NCBI GenBank assembly: GCA_902480035.1
Contig: CABSRC010000080.1
Coordinates: 1-7,752, forward strand
Source: an uncultured Streptococcus sp.
GTDB lineage: Bacteria > Bacillota > Bacilli > Lactobacillales > Streptococcaceae
Direction of reading: 5' to 3'
Length of the DNA: 7,752 nucleotides
The notes beneath the pieces were generated by a model, which saw nothing but the letters and a program-made list of their open reading frames with translations, was not told the DNA's origin and made no database searches. Positions 1 to 5,338 of the stretch are shown here, piece after piece (the stretch's first letter is position 1; every line of letters starts with the position of its first letter). The position numbers were made by a program, and so were the translations under genes.

Positions 1-284
1 TGATCGATGCAGCTGCCGTTCTGGGTATCTTCATGGTTGGTGCCTTGATTGCCAGCATGATTGGTGTTGAAGTTTCTTGGACTCCACACATTGGGGACAA
101 AGCGATTGAAATTCAAGATATGCTCAACCTTATCTTCCCACGTTTGGTACCAGCTATCATCACAGGTGTAATCTACTGGTTGCTTGGACGTAAGGGTATG
201 AACTCTACAAAAGCTATCTTGCTCATCATCCTTGCCGCAATCGCATTCTCAGCATTTGGCCACTTCTTCTTTGGAATGGCATAA
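1..284 (+). CDS. PTS mannose/fructose/sorbose-family IID subunit (C-terminal part)
   Basis: This is the 3' end of a gene whose start lies before the window; the frame reads through from base 3 to TAA at 282-284, giving about 93 residues. The product is the C-terminal part of a IID membrane subunit, which with IIC forms the sugar channel of a mannose-family phosphotransferase system. Visible support is a hydrophobic stretch in the first 25 residues, the segment LNLIFPRLVPAIITGVIYWL, a short basic turn (GRKGMNSTK) and a last hydrophobic helix ending in FGHFFFGMA, all typical of IID C-termini. The ATG at 33 is internal, because open frame continues upstream. The IIA gene follows after 11 bases, so the two are in one operon. 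Streptococcal synteny (IID-IIA-agaS-galM) suggests galactose, galactosamine or N-acetylgalactosamine as substrate; this fragment does not itself show the specificity. Confidence 0.9.
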   Translation, partial: IDAAAVLGIFMVGALIASMIGVEVSWTPHIGDKAIEIQDMLNLIFPRLVPAIITGVIYWLLGRKGMNSTKAILLIILAAIAFSAFGHFFFGMA

Positions 285-295
285 TGGAGTAAGGT

Positions 296-700
296 ATGGC
301 AAAACAGTTAGTATTGGTCAGCCATGGTCACTTTTGTGAAGAGCTTAAAGCCAGTACAGAAATGATTATGGGACCACAAGAATCCATCCATACAGTTGCA
401 CTCTTACCAGAAGAAGGGCCAGAAGACTTTACTGCTAAATTTGAAGCAACAGTTCAAGGCCTAGAAGACTATATTGTATTTGCAGATCTATTAGGAGGGA
501 CTCCTTGCAACACTGTGAGCCGCTTGATCCTTGAAGGACGTGCGATTGACTTATACGCAGGGATGAATCTTCCGATGGTTATCGAATTTATCAATAGCAG
601 TCTGACTGGTAGCGAAGGGGACTACCCTGAACGTGCAAAAGAAAGTATTGTCAAGGTCAATGACCTCTTGTCAAATCTTGATGATGATGAAGATGAGTAG
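296..700 (+). CDS. PTS mannose/fructose/sorbose-family IIA component
   Basis: This encodes a 134-residue cytoplasmic IIA protein of the mannose-type PTS. It takes phosphate from HPr on a histidine and passes it to IIB, which phosphorylates the incoming sugar. The N-terminus LVLVSHGHFCEEL places the expected phospho-acceptor at His10, the same position as in E. coli ManX. FADLLGGTPCN, near residues 62-72, is the conserved family motif. The length matches a stand-alone IIA domain rather than a IIAB fusion. GGAG at 286-289 sits six bases before the ATG, supporting this start. The C-terminus is strongly acidic (DDDEDE), which is unremarkable. The gene follows the IID gene closely and is separated from agaS by a hairpin-containing gap of 82 bases. 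In pneumococcus the corresponding PTS has been called gadVWEF; I leave the symbol blank because the substrate is not shown here. Confidence 0.93.
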   Translation: MAKQLVLVSHGHFCEELKASTEMIMGPQESIHTVALLPEEGPEDFTAKFEATVQGLEDYIVFADLLGGTPCNTVSRLILEGRAIDLYAGMNLPMVIEFINSSLTGSEGDYPERAKESIVKVNDLLSNLDDDEDE

Positions 701-707
701 GTTGGTA

Positions 708-737
708 GGGAGTCTGGGAGAATCATCTCAGGCTCCT
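708..737 (+). other. Intercistronic hairpin between the IIA gene and agaS
   Basis: Bases 709-719 pair with 726-736 in a continuous 11-bp stem including two G-T pairs, with a six-base loop (720-725) and a further wobble pair at 708/737. Only TTT then CCC follows, so this is a poor intrinsic terminator. It starts eight bases after the IIA stop codon. It may stabilise or attenuate the upstream PTS mRNA relative to agaS, but that role is inferred. Confidence 0.55.
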
Positions 738-782
738 TTCCCATTTATCAATGTTAGATTGTAGAAAGGAACAACAGGTTCT

Positions 783-1952
783 ATGTTAGACTATACAAAA
801 GAAGACTTGCAGGAGCTAGGAGCAGAGATCACAACACGTGAGATCTACCAACAACCAAGTGTTTGGAAGGAAACGGCTCGCTTGTACCAAGAAAGACAAG
901 CGGAAATAAAAGCTTTCTTAGAAAAAATTGGCCAAGAGCATGCCTACATCAAGGTCATCTTGACAGGGGCTGGGACCTCAGCCTATGTGGGGGACACCTT
1001 GGTTCCGTATTTGCAGGAAGTGCACGATGAACGGCATTGGAATTTCCAATCCATTGCGACGACCGATATCGTGGCGCATCCACAAACCTATTTCAAAAAA
1101 GAAGTGCCGACGGTCTTAGTTTCCTTTGCACGAAGTGGCAACTCGCCTGAAAGTGTTGCGACAGTTGAGTTGGCTCAAGACTTGGTCGATGAACTCTATC
1201 AGATCACCATTACTTGTGCGGAAGAAGGGAAGCTGGCCCAGCAGGCCCACGGAGATGAGCGCAACCTTTTGCTTCTCCAACCTAAAGAAACCAATGATGC
1301 TGGCTTTGCCATGACTTCGAGCTTTACCTCTATGCTCCTGACAGCCCTCTTGGTCTTTGATCCAAGTGAGGAAAAAACCAAAGAAAAACGGGTAGAAGAA
1401 TTGATTCATCTGTCAGAGCAGATCTTGGAGAAAGATCGCGAGGTCAAGGAAGTGGTCGATCTAGACTTCGAGCGCGTGATCTATCTAGGAGCGGGACCTT
1501 TCTTTGGGCTAGCCCATGAAGCCCAGCTCAAGATTTTGGAATTGACTGCAGGTAAAATCGCGACCATGTATGAGAGTCCTGTCGGCTTCCGTCATGGACC
1601 GAAATCCCTCATCAATGAGCAGACTCTGGTCTTGGTCTTTGGCTCCATTGATCCTTATACGCGCCAATACGATTTGGATTTGGTTCGCGAAGTGGCTGGG
1701 GATCAGATTGCCCGTCAGGTCGTTCTCTTGTCCGATCAAGCTGCAGGCATTGAGCATGTACGAGAAGTGTTGGTGGAAGCATCAGCAGACTCTCTAGATA
1801 TCTACCGTGCCTTCCCATACATTATCTACGGTCAGTTGATTTCTCTCTTGACTTCGCTCAAGGTTCAAAATCGCCCAGACACACCTTCACCGACTGGTAC
1901 CGTCAATCGGGTTGTACAAGGGGTGATCATTCATCCATTTGATAAAGAATAG
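783..1952 (+). CDS. agaS: AgaS family SIS-domain sugar isomerase/deaminase
   Basis: This encodes a 389-residue cytoplasmic enzyme with two SIS (sugar isomerase) domains, close to the length of E. coli AgaS. AgaS proteins deaminate and isomerise galactosamine-6-phosphate to tagatose-6-phosphate; annotations also use 'tagatose-6-phosphate ketose/aldose isomerase'. The first SIS domain shows GAGTSA at residues 62-67 and the phosphosugar-binding run SFARSGNSPES at 114-124. The second begins near YLGAGP (234-239) and contains ESPVGFRHGPKS (264-275), which resembles the catalytic segment of the GlmS isomerase domain. A GAAAGGA ribosome site at 764-770 is a rather long 12 bases from the ATG, but no better start is visible. 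Its place directly after the PTS genes implies that it processes the phosphorylated amino sugar they import. It is intact and shows no sign of transfer. Confidence 0.93.
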   Translation: MLDYTKEDLQELGAEITTREIYQQPSVWKETARLYQERQAEIKAFLEKIGQEHAYIKVILTGAGTSAYVGDTLVPYLQEVHDERHWNFQSIATTDIVAHPQTYFKKEVPTVLVSFARSGNSPESVATVELAQDLVDELYQITITCAEEGKLAQQAHGDERNLLLLQPKETNDAGFAMTSSFTSMLLTALLVFDPSEEKTKEKRVEELIHLSEQILEKDREVKEVVDLDFERVIYLGAGPFFGLAHEAQLKILELTAGKIATMYESPVGFRHGPKSLINEQTLVLVFGSIDPYTRQYDLDLVREVAGDQIARQVVLLSDQAAGIEHVREVLVEASADSLDIYRAFPYIIYGQLISLLTSLKVQNRPDTPSPTGTVNRVVQGVIIHPFDKE

Positions 1953-1976
1953 CCACTAATTTTCTATAAAAAGTGG
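1953..1976 (+). terminator. Weak hairpin downstream of agaS
   Basis: CCACT (1953-1957) pairs with AGTGG (1972-1976), and inside it TTTT (1960-1963) can pair with AAAA (1968-1971) around a CTAT loop. The stem starts immediately after the agaS stop codon and is followed by a T-rich but interrupted tail. It may partly terminate the PTS-agaS transcript before the galM promoter. It is AT-rich and has a two-base bulge, so confidence is low. Confidence 0.35.
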
Positions 1977-1996
1977 AGTGTTTCTTCTTGTGAAAC

Positions 1997-2005
1997 TGAT
2001 ACAAT
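1997..2005 (+). promoter_or_regulatory. Extended -10 promoter for galM
   Basis: TGATACAAT fits the Gram-positive extended -10 pattern TGnTATAAT with one mismatch. No convincing -35 box lies 17 bases upstream, as is common for extended -10 promoters. Transcription would begin near 2012, just before the AGGAG at 2022-2026. This suggests that galM can be expressed separately from the PTS-agaS operon. Confidence 0.6.
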
Positions 2006-2021
2006 GGAGAAAAACAGTGAG

Positions 2022-2026
2022 AGGAG
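2022..2026 (+). promoter_or_regulatory. Ribosome binding site that sets the galM GTG start
   Basis: AGGAG lies seven bases before GTG 2034 and 16 bases downstream of the alternative ATG at 2004. It therefore supports the shorter protein. Confidence 0.75.
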
Positions 2027-2033
2027 AAGATTT

Positions 2034-3074
2034 GTGAAACAGTATCAAGAAAGCGTGTTTGGGGAATGGCAGAATCAGGAAGTTCGGGCTTATCGCTTCG
2101 AAAATGACAAGGGCTACCAATTGTCTGTCATGACCTATGGTGCGACGATTTTAGAATATGTGACACCTGATAAAGAAGACCGGTTTGCTAATATTATCCT
2201 AGGCTTTGACCGCTTTGAGGACTATGTAGGCAACAGCCCTAAATACGGGGCTAGTATTGGCCCGGTAGCAGGCCGGATAGCAGGAGCCGGTTTTGAACTC
2301 AATGGAGAGACCTATCACTTAGAAGCTAATAACGGTGCCAACTGCAACCACAGTGGGTCGACTGGTTGGGACAGCGCCTTGTTTAGCGTGGAGTCGGTAA
2401 CGGACCAAGAAATCACTCTCTATACAGAACGGGCGGATGGGACCGGCGGTTTCCCTGGAAATCTCAAGATCTGGGTGACCTATGGTTTAACGGAAGATGG
2501 TGAACTCGAGATTGCTTATCGGGTAGAAACGGATCAAGACACCTTGGTCAACCCGACTAACCACAGCTATTTCAACCTATCAGGCAACTTCACTCAGTCG
2601 ATTCATGACCATGTCTTTCAGATCAATCATCAAGGACTTTACCCTATCCACCCAGATGGCGTCCCTCTTCAGACCGTGGATAGAGAAAGTCCAATCGTTC
2701 AGCATCTCTACCAAGCTATGCTCTTAGAGGATCTCTTTAAGGATGCTGATCCGCAAATCTGTCTGGTAGAAGGCTTGGACCATCCATTTGCTCTTCCAGA
2801 AGGGCATGAAAATGCTGGCTTTCTTTACCATCGGCCGTCTGGACGCTTTTTGACCTTCAAGTCAGAAGCTCCCGCCTTGGTAGTTTATTCAGCCAATTTT
2901 GTAGATGAAACCGTTCGTCTGCAAGGCCAACCAATGGTTCAGCACAATGGCTTGGCGCTAGAATTTCAAACAGTACCAGATGCCATTCACAGCGACCAAG
3001 CTGAAAAAGTCATTTTGAGAGCAGGTCAAGTCTTTACCAGTAAGACTAGCTACCATGCCATCGCTAAGAAATAA
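2034..3074 (+). CDS. galM: Aldose 1-epimerase (mutarotase)
   Basis: This encodes a 346-residue cytoplasmic mutarotase that interconverts the alpha and beta anomers of galactose and related sugars, typically feeding Leloir or tagatose metabolism. The first active-site histidine is H106 in the NHSGSTGWD segment. NPTNHSYFNL carries H177, the expected general acid, and LALEFQTVPDA carries E310, the expected general base. D249 in EGLDHPF is the usual substrate-binding aspartate. The start chosen is GTG at 2034: AGGAG at 2022-2026 lies seven bases upstream, and the protein then begins MKQYQESVFG. The longer in-frame ATG at 2004 overlaps the -10 box at 2000-2005 and lacks a ribosome site, so it is unlikely. 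The gene follows agaS in the same orientation and is closed by a strong terminator. Confidence 0.93.
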   Translation: MKQYQESVFGEWQNQEVRAYRFENDKGYQLSVMTYGATILEYVTPDKEDRFANIILGFDRFEDYVGNSPKYGASIGPVAGRIAGAGFELNGETYHLEANNGANCNHSGSTGWDSALFSVESVTDQEITLYTERADGTGGFPGNLKIWVTYGLTEDGELEIAYRVETDQDTLVNPTNHSYFNLSGNFTQSIHDHVFQINHQGLYPIHPDGVPLQTVDRESPIVQHLYQAMLLEDLFKDADPQICLVEGLDHPFALPEGHENAGFLYHRPSGRFLTFKSEAPALVVYSANFVDETVRLQGQPMVQHNGLALEFQTVPDAIHSDQAEKVILRAGQVFTSKTSYHAIAKK

Positions 3075-3134
3075 GGAGGAAAGGGGAGTGGCCAAACAAG
3101 GATGTGAAATCCTTGCTTGAGACCTCCTCTTTTT
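3074..3134 (+). terminator. Intrinsic terminator of galM
   Basis: The outer stem AGGAGG (3074-3079) pairs with CCTCCT (3123-3128). A perfect inner hairpin pairs CAAGGAT (3097-3103) with ATCCTTG (3109-3115) around a GTGAA loop. A CTTTTT run follows at 3129-3134. The structure starts at the last base of the galM stop codon and separates the sugar operon from the small RNA gene. Confidence 0.8.
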
Positions 3135-3156
3135 CTCAAAAAAAATTTAGAAAAAC

Positions 3157-3173
3157 TATAAGGAAAGTTTAAG
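3157..3173 (+). promoter_or_regulatory. CiaR-like direct repeat upstream of the small RNA
   Basis: TATAAG (3157-3162), five bases, then TTTAAG (3168-3173) match the streptococcal CiaR recognition pattern TTTAAG-N5-TTTAAG at 11 of 12 defined positions. The second half-site ends ten bases before the -10 box, so a bound activator would lie where a -35 box would be; none is recognisable. I infer activation by the CiaRH two-component system. Confidence 0.78.
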
Positions 3174-3183
3174 CTTCTCGTCG

Positions 3184-3189
3184 TATACT
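3184..3189 (+). promoter_or_regulatory. -10 box of the small RNA promoter
   Basis: TATACT matches TATAAT at five of six positions and lies ten bases after the CiaR-like repeat. The predicted start, seven bases past the box, is 3196, exactly the first base of the 5' hairpin described below. Confidence 0.72.
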
Positions 3190-3195
3190 AATACC

Positions 3196-3289
3196 ATCAT
3201 CAAAGACCTCCTAACTTTGAATGATAAAACTCCTAAAACTTTTTCATAATAATCTCCCTATAAGAGCCACCAAAACCGGTGGCTTTTTT
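3196..3289 (+). ncRNA. Cia-dependent small RNA (csRNA family)
   Basis: This is a predicted regulatory RNA of about 94 nt with the csRNA architecture known from pneumococcus and other streptococci. Its 5' hairpin pairs ATCATCAAAG (3196-3205) with 3215-3225, using ten pairs and one bulged A. The loop carries CCTCCT (3207-3212), a perfect complement of the Shine-Dalgarno core. An unstructured, AT-rich linker follows with two more SD-complementary stretches, ACTCCT (3229-3234) and TCTCCC (3253-3258). The 3' end is a strong terminator hairpin. Known csRNAs block translation of targets such as comC by pairing around the ribosome site. The CiaR-like repeat and -10 box are at the expected positions. 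I recall csRNA genes near ruvB in pneumococcus but cannot say which paralogue this is. No ribosome site or ORF competes here. Confidence 0.85.
3265..3289 (+). terminator. Terminator of the csRNA
   Basis: AGCCACC (3265-3271) pairs perfectly with GGTGGCT (3278-3284) around a six-base loop, followed by a T run to 3289. It forms the 3' stem-loop of the small RNA. Confidence 0.88.
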
Positions 3290-3293
3290 CTAT

Positions 3294-3390
3294 GGGAGTG
3301 AGACAGAACAATTTTTTAAAATTGCTTTGCTTCCTTATTTTTTGGCTCAGGTTGAAAAGGTTCCCCAAACCTTTTCAATTGTCTCACCCC
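3294..3390 (+). repeat. Intergenic inverted-repeat element, about 97 bp
   Basis: The ends, GGGAGTGAGACA (3294-3305) and TGTCTCACCCCC (3380-3391, last base just outside), are inverted repeats with one mismatch. Inside is a perfect 11-bp stem, TTGAAAAGGTT (3352-3362) with AACCTTTTCAA (3368-3378), around five bases. There is also an AT palindrome at 3309-3324. No protein frame is apparent. The terminal GGGAGTG-GACAGAA style resembles small dispersed intergenic repeats I recall from streptococcal genomes. Copy number could not be checked here. Confidence 0.55.
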
Positions 3391-3398
3391 CGCACAGG

Positions 3399-3423
3399 TC
3401 AAACAGTCTGGGAGACTGTTTGA
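3399..3423 (+). repeat. Perfect 11-bp hairpin with a three-base loop
   Basis: TCAAACAGTCT (3399-3409) and AGACTGTTTGA (3413-3423) are exact inverted repeats around GGG. No T run follows, so it is not an intrinsic terminator. It lies just after the 97-bp element and may belong to the same composite repeat. Confidence 0.6.
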
Positions 3424-3636
3424 GGTTGCGGATATAGGAAACCTCGTTTCCTCATTAGTAGGTAATCTTTGGAGCTATAAGAGCGAACAAAGATACCAAT
3501 CAACCACTGCGTTATGTAATTATTACTAAACCTACTTCATCTAACCAAGCCTGATAGGGAGGTAGACGAGCTTAGGTACATTGACGCAGTTTGAACGCTA
3601 GTGAGAACCAGGATCTTTAAAAAACACATTCTATTT
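3424..3636 (+). other. Non-coding region with nested inverted repeats upstream of ruvB
   Basis: No convincing gene is present; an open frame from GTG 3601 merely runs into ruvB and has no ribosome site. Several pairings are visible: AGGAAAC/GTTTCCT (3436-3442 with 3446-3452), GGTA-A-TCTTTG with CAAAGATACC (3461-3471 with 3488-3497), AGTAGGT with ACCTACT (3457-3463 with 3530-3536) and ACTGCGT with ACGCAGT (3506-3512 with 3584-3590). The last two would cross. The stretch may be the remainder of a composite repeat or an unrecognised structured RNA. No clear promoter was found within it. Confidence 0.4.
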
Positions 3637-3660
3637 ATGGTACCGAAGGTATCATTTTTT
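3637..3660 (+). terminator. Terminator-like hairpin abutting the ruvB promoter
   Basis: ATGGTACC (3637-3644) pairs with GGTATCAT (3648-3655), eight pairs including one G-T, around a three-base loop, with T through 3660. It would stop transcription arriving from the repeat region two bases before the ruvB -10 box and so isolate ruvB. The stem is short, so efficiency is uncertain. Confidence 0.5.
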
Positions 3661-3668
3661 GCTATAAT
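3660..3668 (+). promoter_or_regulatory. Extended -10 promoter of ruvB
   Basis: TGCTATAAT is a perfect extended -10 (TGnTATAAT). The predicted start is about 3675, one base before the ruvB ATG at 3676, which implies a leaderless or nearly leaderless mRNA. No good -35 hexamer is seen; that position is occupied by the hairpin at 3637-3655. Confidence 0.8.
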
Positions 3669-3675
3669 AGACTGT

Positions 3676-4674
3676 ATGAGTAGAATTTTAGACAATGAAA
3701 TCATGGGCGATGAAGAGGCCGTTGAACGGACGCTGCGCCCGCAATATTTACATGAATATATTGGTCAAGATAAGGTCAAGGACCAGCTGAAAATCTTTAT
3801 TGAGGCGGCTAAGCTTCGGGATGAAGCACTGGATCATGTCCTTCTTTTTGGCCCTCCGGGACTGGGGAAAACCACCATGGCCTTTGTCATTGCCAATGAA
3901 CTGGGTGTCAATCTCAAGCAGACTTCTGGTCCTGTCATTGAAAAGGCTGGTGACTTGGTAGCCATCCTCAATGATCTAGAGCCGGGCGATGTCCTCTTTA
4001 TCGATGAGATCCACCGTCTTCCTATGTCAGTCGAAGAAGTGCTTTACAGCGCCATGGAAGATTTCTACATCGATATCATGATTGGTGCTGGTGAGAGCAG
4101 CCGGAGTGTCCATCTGGACCTTCCTCCTTTCACTTTGATTGGGGCAACGACGCGAGCTGGTATGCTGTCCAATCCCTTGCGCGCTCGCTTTGGGATTACG
4201 GGGCACATGGAATACTATGAGCAAGATGATCTGACAGAGATTGTCGAGCGGACCGCCGAGATCTTTGAGATGGAGATTACCCACGAAGCTGCAGAAGAGC
4301 TTTCTCTTCGTAGTCGTGGGACTCCTCGGATTGCCAACCGCTTGCTCAAACGGGTGCGCGATTTTGCCCAGATCATGGGCGATGGCTTGATTGACGATAC
4401 TATTACAGATAAGGCCCTCTCTATGCTGGATGTGGACCATGAAGGACTGGACTATGTCGATCAAAAGATCCTGCGTACCATGATTGAAATGTACGGCGGT
4501 GGCCCGGTCGGGCTTGGGACTCTATCGGTCAATATTGCCGAAGAGCGCGAGACCGTAGAAGATATGTATGAGCCTTACTTGATTCAAAAAGGCTTTATCA
4601 TGCGGACCCGGACAGGGCGCGTGGCGACTCGCAAGGCTTACGAACACCTGGGTTATCCCTACAATGGAGACTAG
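3676..4674 (+). CDS. ruvB: Holliday junction branch migration helicase RuvB
   Basis: This encodes the 332-residue AAA+ motor that, with RuvA, drives branch migration of Holliday junctions during recombinational repair. Walker A is GPPGLGKT (59-66) and Walker B is FIDEIH with D110 and E111. GATTR (156-160) is the sensor 1 segment, LRARFG (168-173) carries the arginine finger region, and RGTPRIANRLLKRVRDF (214-230) includes sensor 2. The C-terminal winged-helix DNA-binding domain ends with RTRTGRVAT (310-318). The start is ATG 3676, giving the family N-terminus MSRILDNEIMGDEE. The upstream extension to GTG 3601 would run through the promoter and hairpin and is not real. There is no Shine-Dalgarno, consistent with a leaderless mRNA. 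ruvA is not adjacent, which is usual in streptococci. The next gene starts six bases after the stop. Confidence 0.97.
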   Translation: MSRILDNEIMGDEEAVERTLRPQYLHEYIGQDKVKDQLKIFIEAAKLRDEALDHVLLFGPPGLGKTTMAFVIANELGVNLKQTSGPVIEKAGDLVAILNDLEPGDVLFIDEIHRLPMSVEEVLYSAMEDFYIDIMIGAGESSRSVHLDLPPFTLIGATTRAGMLSNPLRARFGITGHMEYYEQDDLTEIVERTAEIFEMEITHEAAEELSLRSRGTPRIANRLLKRVRDFAQIMGDGLIDDTITDKALSMLDVDHEGLDYVDQKILRTMIEMYGGGPVGLGTLSVNIAEERETVEDMYEPYLIQKGFIMRTRTGRVATRKAYEHLGYPYNGD

Positions 4675-4680
4675 AAGAAG

Positions 4681-5247
4681 ATGCTGACGGAAGAAGCAAT
4701 AGTAGAACAGATCCAAGCGGATCCGGAGATGATGACTGTCTTGGCTATTATTCGAGATCTCAACTTGGCAGATGCCTGGTTAGCGGCGGGCGCGGTGCGC
4801 AATTTCATCTGGAACCGGCTCTCTGGAAAACCAGGGTTTGATGCGACGACCGATATGGATCTGGTCTTTTATGACCCTGAGATCAGCTATGAGGAGACTC
4901 TCCAGATCGAGCAAGAATTAAAGAGGACCTATCCCCAGTACGCTTGGGAAGTGAAAAATCAAGTTTACATGCACCAGCATAGTCCGGGGACAGCTCCCTA
5001 CACTAGTTCTTGCGATGCTGTTTCCAAATACCCCGAGCAGTGTACGGCTCTTGCGGTTCGCTTAAGGAAAGACGATCAGCTAGAGCTTTTTCTCCCCTAT
5101 GGGACAAGGGATATCGAAAATTTCATCGTTGAGCCGACTCCACATTTTTTAGCCAGCCCAGAGCGTTTGGCGGTTTATACAGAGCGAATGAAAAAGAAGA
5201 ATTGGCAGACCAAATGGCCTCAATTAGAGGTTCGTTTTCCAAAATAG
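4681..5247 (+). CDS. Nucleotidyltransferase family protein (DUF925/NTP_transf_6-like)
   Basis: This encodes a 188-residue protein that I assign to the nucleotidyltransferase-like family found in many firmicutes and proteobacteria. GAVRN (37-41) and the acidic pair in TDMDLVFYD (57-65, with D58 and D60) look like the nucleotidyltransferase glycine turn and metal-binding aspartates. A second conserved block is LELFLPYGTRDIENFIVEPTP (134-154). The family's substrate is unknown to me, so no reaction is claimed. The length is normal and no membrane segment is present. GGAG at 4666-4669, inside the ruvB stop region, is 11 bases before the ATG, so translation is probably coupled to ruvB. A terminator follows seven bases after the stop codon, making this the last gene of the ruvB unit. 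Confidence 0.85.
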   Translation: MLTEEAIVEQIQADPEMMTVLAIIRDLNLADAWLAAGAVRNFIWNRLSGKPGFDATTDMDLVFYDPEISYEETLQIEQELKRTYPQYAWEVKNQVYMHQHSPGTAPYTSSCDAVSKYPEQCTALAVRLRKDDQLELFLPYGTRDIENFIVEPTPHFLASPERLAVYTERMKKKNWQTKWPQLEVRFPK

Positions 5248-5253
5248 AGAAAC

Positions 5254-5287
5254 AGATCAGATTTGAAAAAAGGAATCTGATTTTTCT
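5254..5287 (+). terminator. Terminator of the ruvB unit
   Basis: ATCAGATT (5256-5263) pairs perfectly with AATCTGAT (5274-5281), extendable by two outer pairs at 5254-5255 with 5282-5283. A T-rich tail, TTTTTCTTT, overlaps the end of the stem. It lies between the nucleotidyltransferase gene and the next promoter. Confidence 0.82.
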
Positions 5288-5329
5288 TTAAAATGATGGA
5301 GCCCCTTTGTCATCTTTCTGTCACATTTT

Positions 5330-5338
5330 TGTTATAAT
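5330..5338 (+). promoter_or_regulatory. Extended -10 promoter for the phosphatase operon
   Basis: TGTTATAAT is a perfect extended -10. The start would be near 5345, giving a 77-base leader. TTGTCA at 5307-5312 resembles a -35 but is 20 bases away, too far for normal spacing. The leader contains an eight-pair hairpin, 5354-5361 with 5365-5372, around TAG; its role is unknown. Confidence 0.8.

Noticed and set aside
1116..1818. Several minus- and plus-strand open frames inside agaS
   Set aside because: All lie within an intact, well-recognised coding sequence and have no own ribosome sites or family motifs.
711..3415. Shared ten-base string GTCTGGGAGA at 712-721 and 3406-3415
   Set aside because: The flanks do not match and each copy sits in a differently built hairpin, so chance is the simplest explanation.
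3294..3600. CRISPR array in the repeat-rich gap
   Set aside because: The repeats are inverted, differ from one another and lack regular spacers; no cas gene is nearby.
3424..3600. tRNA or T-box leader in the ruvB upstream region
   Set aside because: I saw no cloverleaf arms with a T-loop motif and no T-box sequence preceding a terminator/antiterminator pair.
3601..3675. N-terminal extension of RuvB by 25 residues from GTG 3601
   Set aside because: It would translate through the ruvB -10 box and the upstream hairpin, has no ribosome site, and the protein from 3676 already has the family N-terminus and length.
4027..4464. Open frame of 145 codons on the minus strand inside ruvB
   Set aside because: It is antisense to a strongly conserved AAA+ gene, has no recognisable domain, and shows the composition expected of a shadow frame.
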